In this document: positions 6,101 to 6,296 of the stretch, piece after piece | Layout of the letters: every line of letters begins with the position of its first letter | Numbering within the stretch: the stretch's first letter is position 1 | The notes under the pieces: generated by a model | The model's database searches: none | What the model was told of the DNA's origin: nothing | The model's input: the letters and a program-made list of their open reading frames with translations, nothing else | Source: a bacterium | GTDB taxonomy: Bacteria > Caldisericota > Caldisericia > B22-G15 | Length of the DNA stretch: 6,296 nucleotides | Reading direction: 5' to 3' | Assembly: GCA_012517755.1 (NCBI GenBank) | Contig: JAAYUH010000122.1 | Span: forward strand, 1 to 6,296 | Position numbers and translations under genes: made by a program

Positions 6101-6296
6101 TATTATAAAAATTTTATTTATATTTCCAGCAATTATAATTGCAATAGTTTTTCATGAATTTTTTCATGGGTATGCAGCATATAAACTTGGAGATGAAACA
6201 CCAAAAGAGTATGGTAGATTAACACTTGATCCGCTAAAACATATCGATATTTTTGGAACAATCATTTTACCAATATTATTATTGATTTCTACGAAT
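6090..6296 (+). CDS. M50 (site-2 protease-like) membrane zinc metalloprotease, N-terminal part
   Basis: Integral membrane metalloprotease of the M50 family, of the kind annotated as site-2 protease family protein; substrate unknown. The 69 visible residues start at TTG and run off the right edge. A hydrophobic first segment (residues 5-21, IIKILFIFPAIIIAIVF) leads into the zinc motif HEFFH at 22-26, followed by GYAAYKLGDETPKEYGRLTL and the family signature LDPLKHIDIFGT (46-57), where LNPLKHID is usual. A second membrane segment begins at about residue 58. The second metal-ligand motif (NxxPxxxLDG) would lie beyond the window. This pattern fits the compact bacterial M50 subfamily that lacks a PDZ domain, but the rest of the gene is needed to confirm this. 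It overlaps cca by 11 bp and is probably transcribed with it. A functional link to tRNA maturation is not implied. Confidence 0.9.
   Translation, partial: MLDNIIKILFIFPAIIIAIVFHEFFHGYAAYKLGDETPKEYGRLTLDPLKHIDIFGTIILPILLLISTN

Noticed and set aside
1..6296. tRNA or rRNA genes, CRISPR arrays, insertion sequences, riboswitches
   Set aside because: Coding sequence fills nearly all of the window, the only gap is 30 bp, and no repeated spacer-like units, transposase motifs or structured GC-rich segments were seen.

Overview
The window is a tightly packed run of five plus-strand genes with no RNA gene, mobile element or CRISPR array. It comes from a very AT-rich bacterium (G+C roughly 27-29% by eye). 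All about 88 arginine codons are AGA or AGG and none is CGN. Proteins are rich in Lys, Glu and Ile. The combination of bacterial-type AspRS (GAD insertion), a TyrRS with a C-terminal S4 domain, and a DHH-CBS-tRNA nucleotidyltransferase fusion is bacterial. The fusion architecture is known from Thermotoga/Aquifex-like and other deep-branching or anaerobic lineages. I would guess a low-GC, possibly thermophilic or anaerobic lineage (Thermotogota, Dictyoglomota, Caldisericota or a candidate phylum), but the window does not settle this.

Layout. 2-481: 3' part of tyrS (tyrosyl-tRNA synthetase). 474-1733: hisS (histidyl-tRNA synthetase), overlapping tyrS by 8 bp. 1733-3475: aspS (aspartyl-tRNA synthetase), overlapping hisS by 1 bp. 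These three share overlapping junctions and Shine-Dalgarno sites buried in the upstream gene, so they look like one translationally coupled operon. A 30-bp gap follows, the only intergenic space. It carries a perfect extended -10 box placed so that the predicted transcript starts at the GTG start codon of the next gene. 3506-6100: an 864-residue fusion of DHH/DHHA1 phosphoesterase, a CBS pair and a class II tRNA nucleotidyltransferase (CCA- or A-adding). 6090-6296: the start of an M50 (site-2 protease-like) membrane metalloprotease, beginning at TTG inside the end of cca and cut by the window edge.

The first four genes all act on the 3' end of tRNA: the nucleotidyltransferase builds or repairs the CCA end that the three synthetases then charge. 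The M50 protease is probably linked by position only.

No wholly new system is evident. The points most worth a second look are the apparently leaderless cca start, a His in place of a normally conserved histidine-binding Gln in HisRS, apparently complete catalytic and ligand motifs in the DHH and CBS parts of the fusion, and the total absence of CGN codons with strong CpG depletion.
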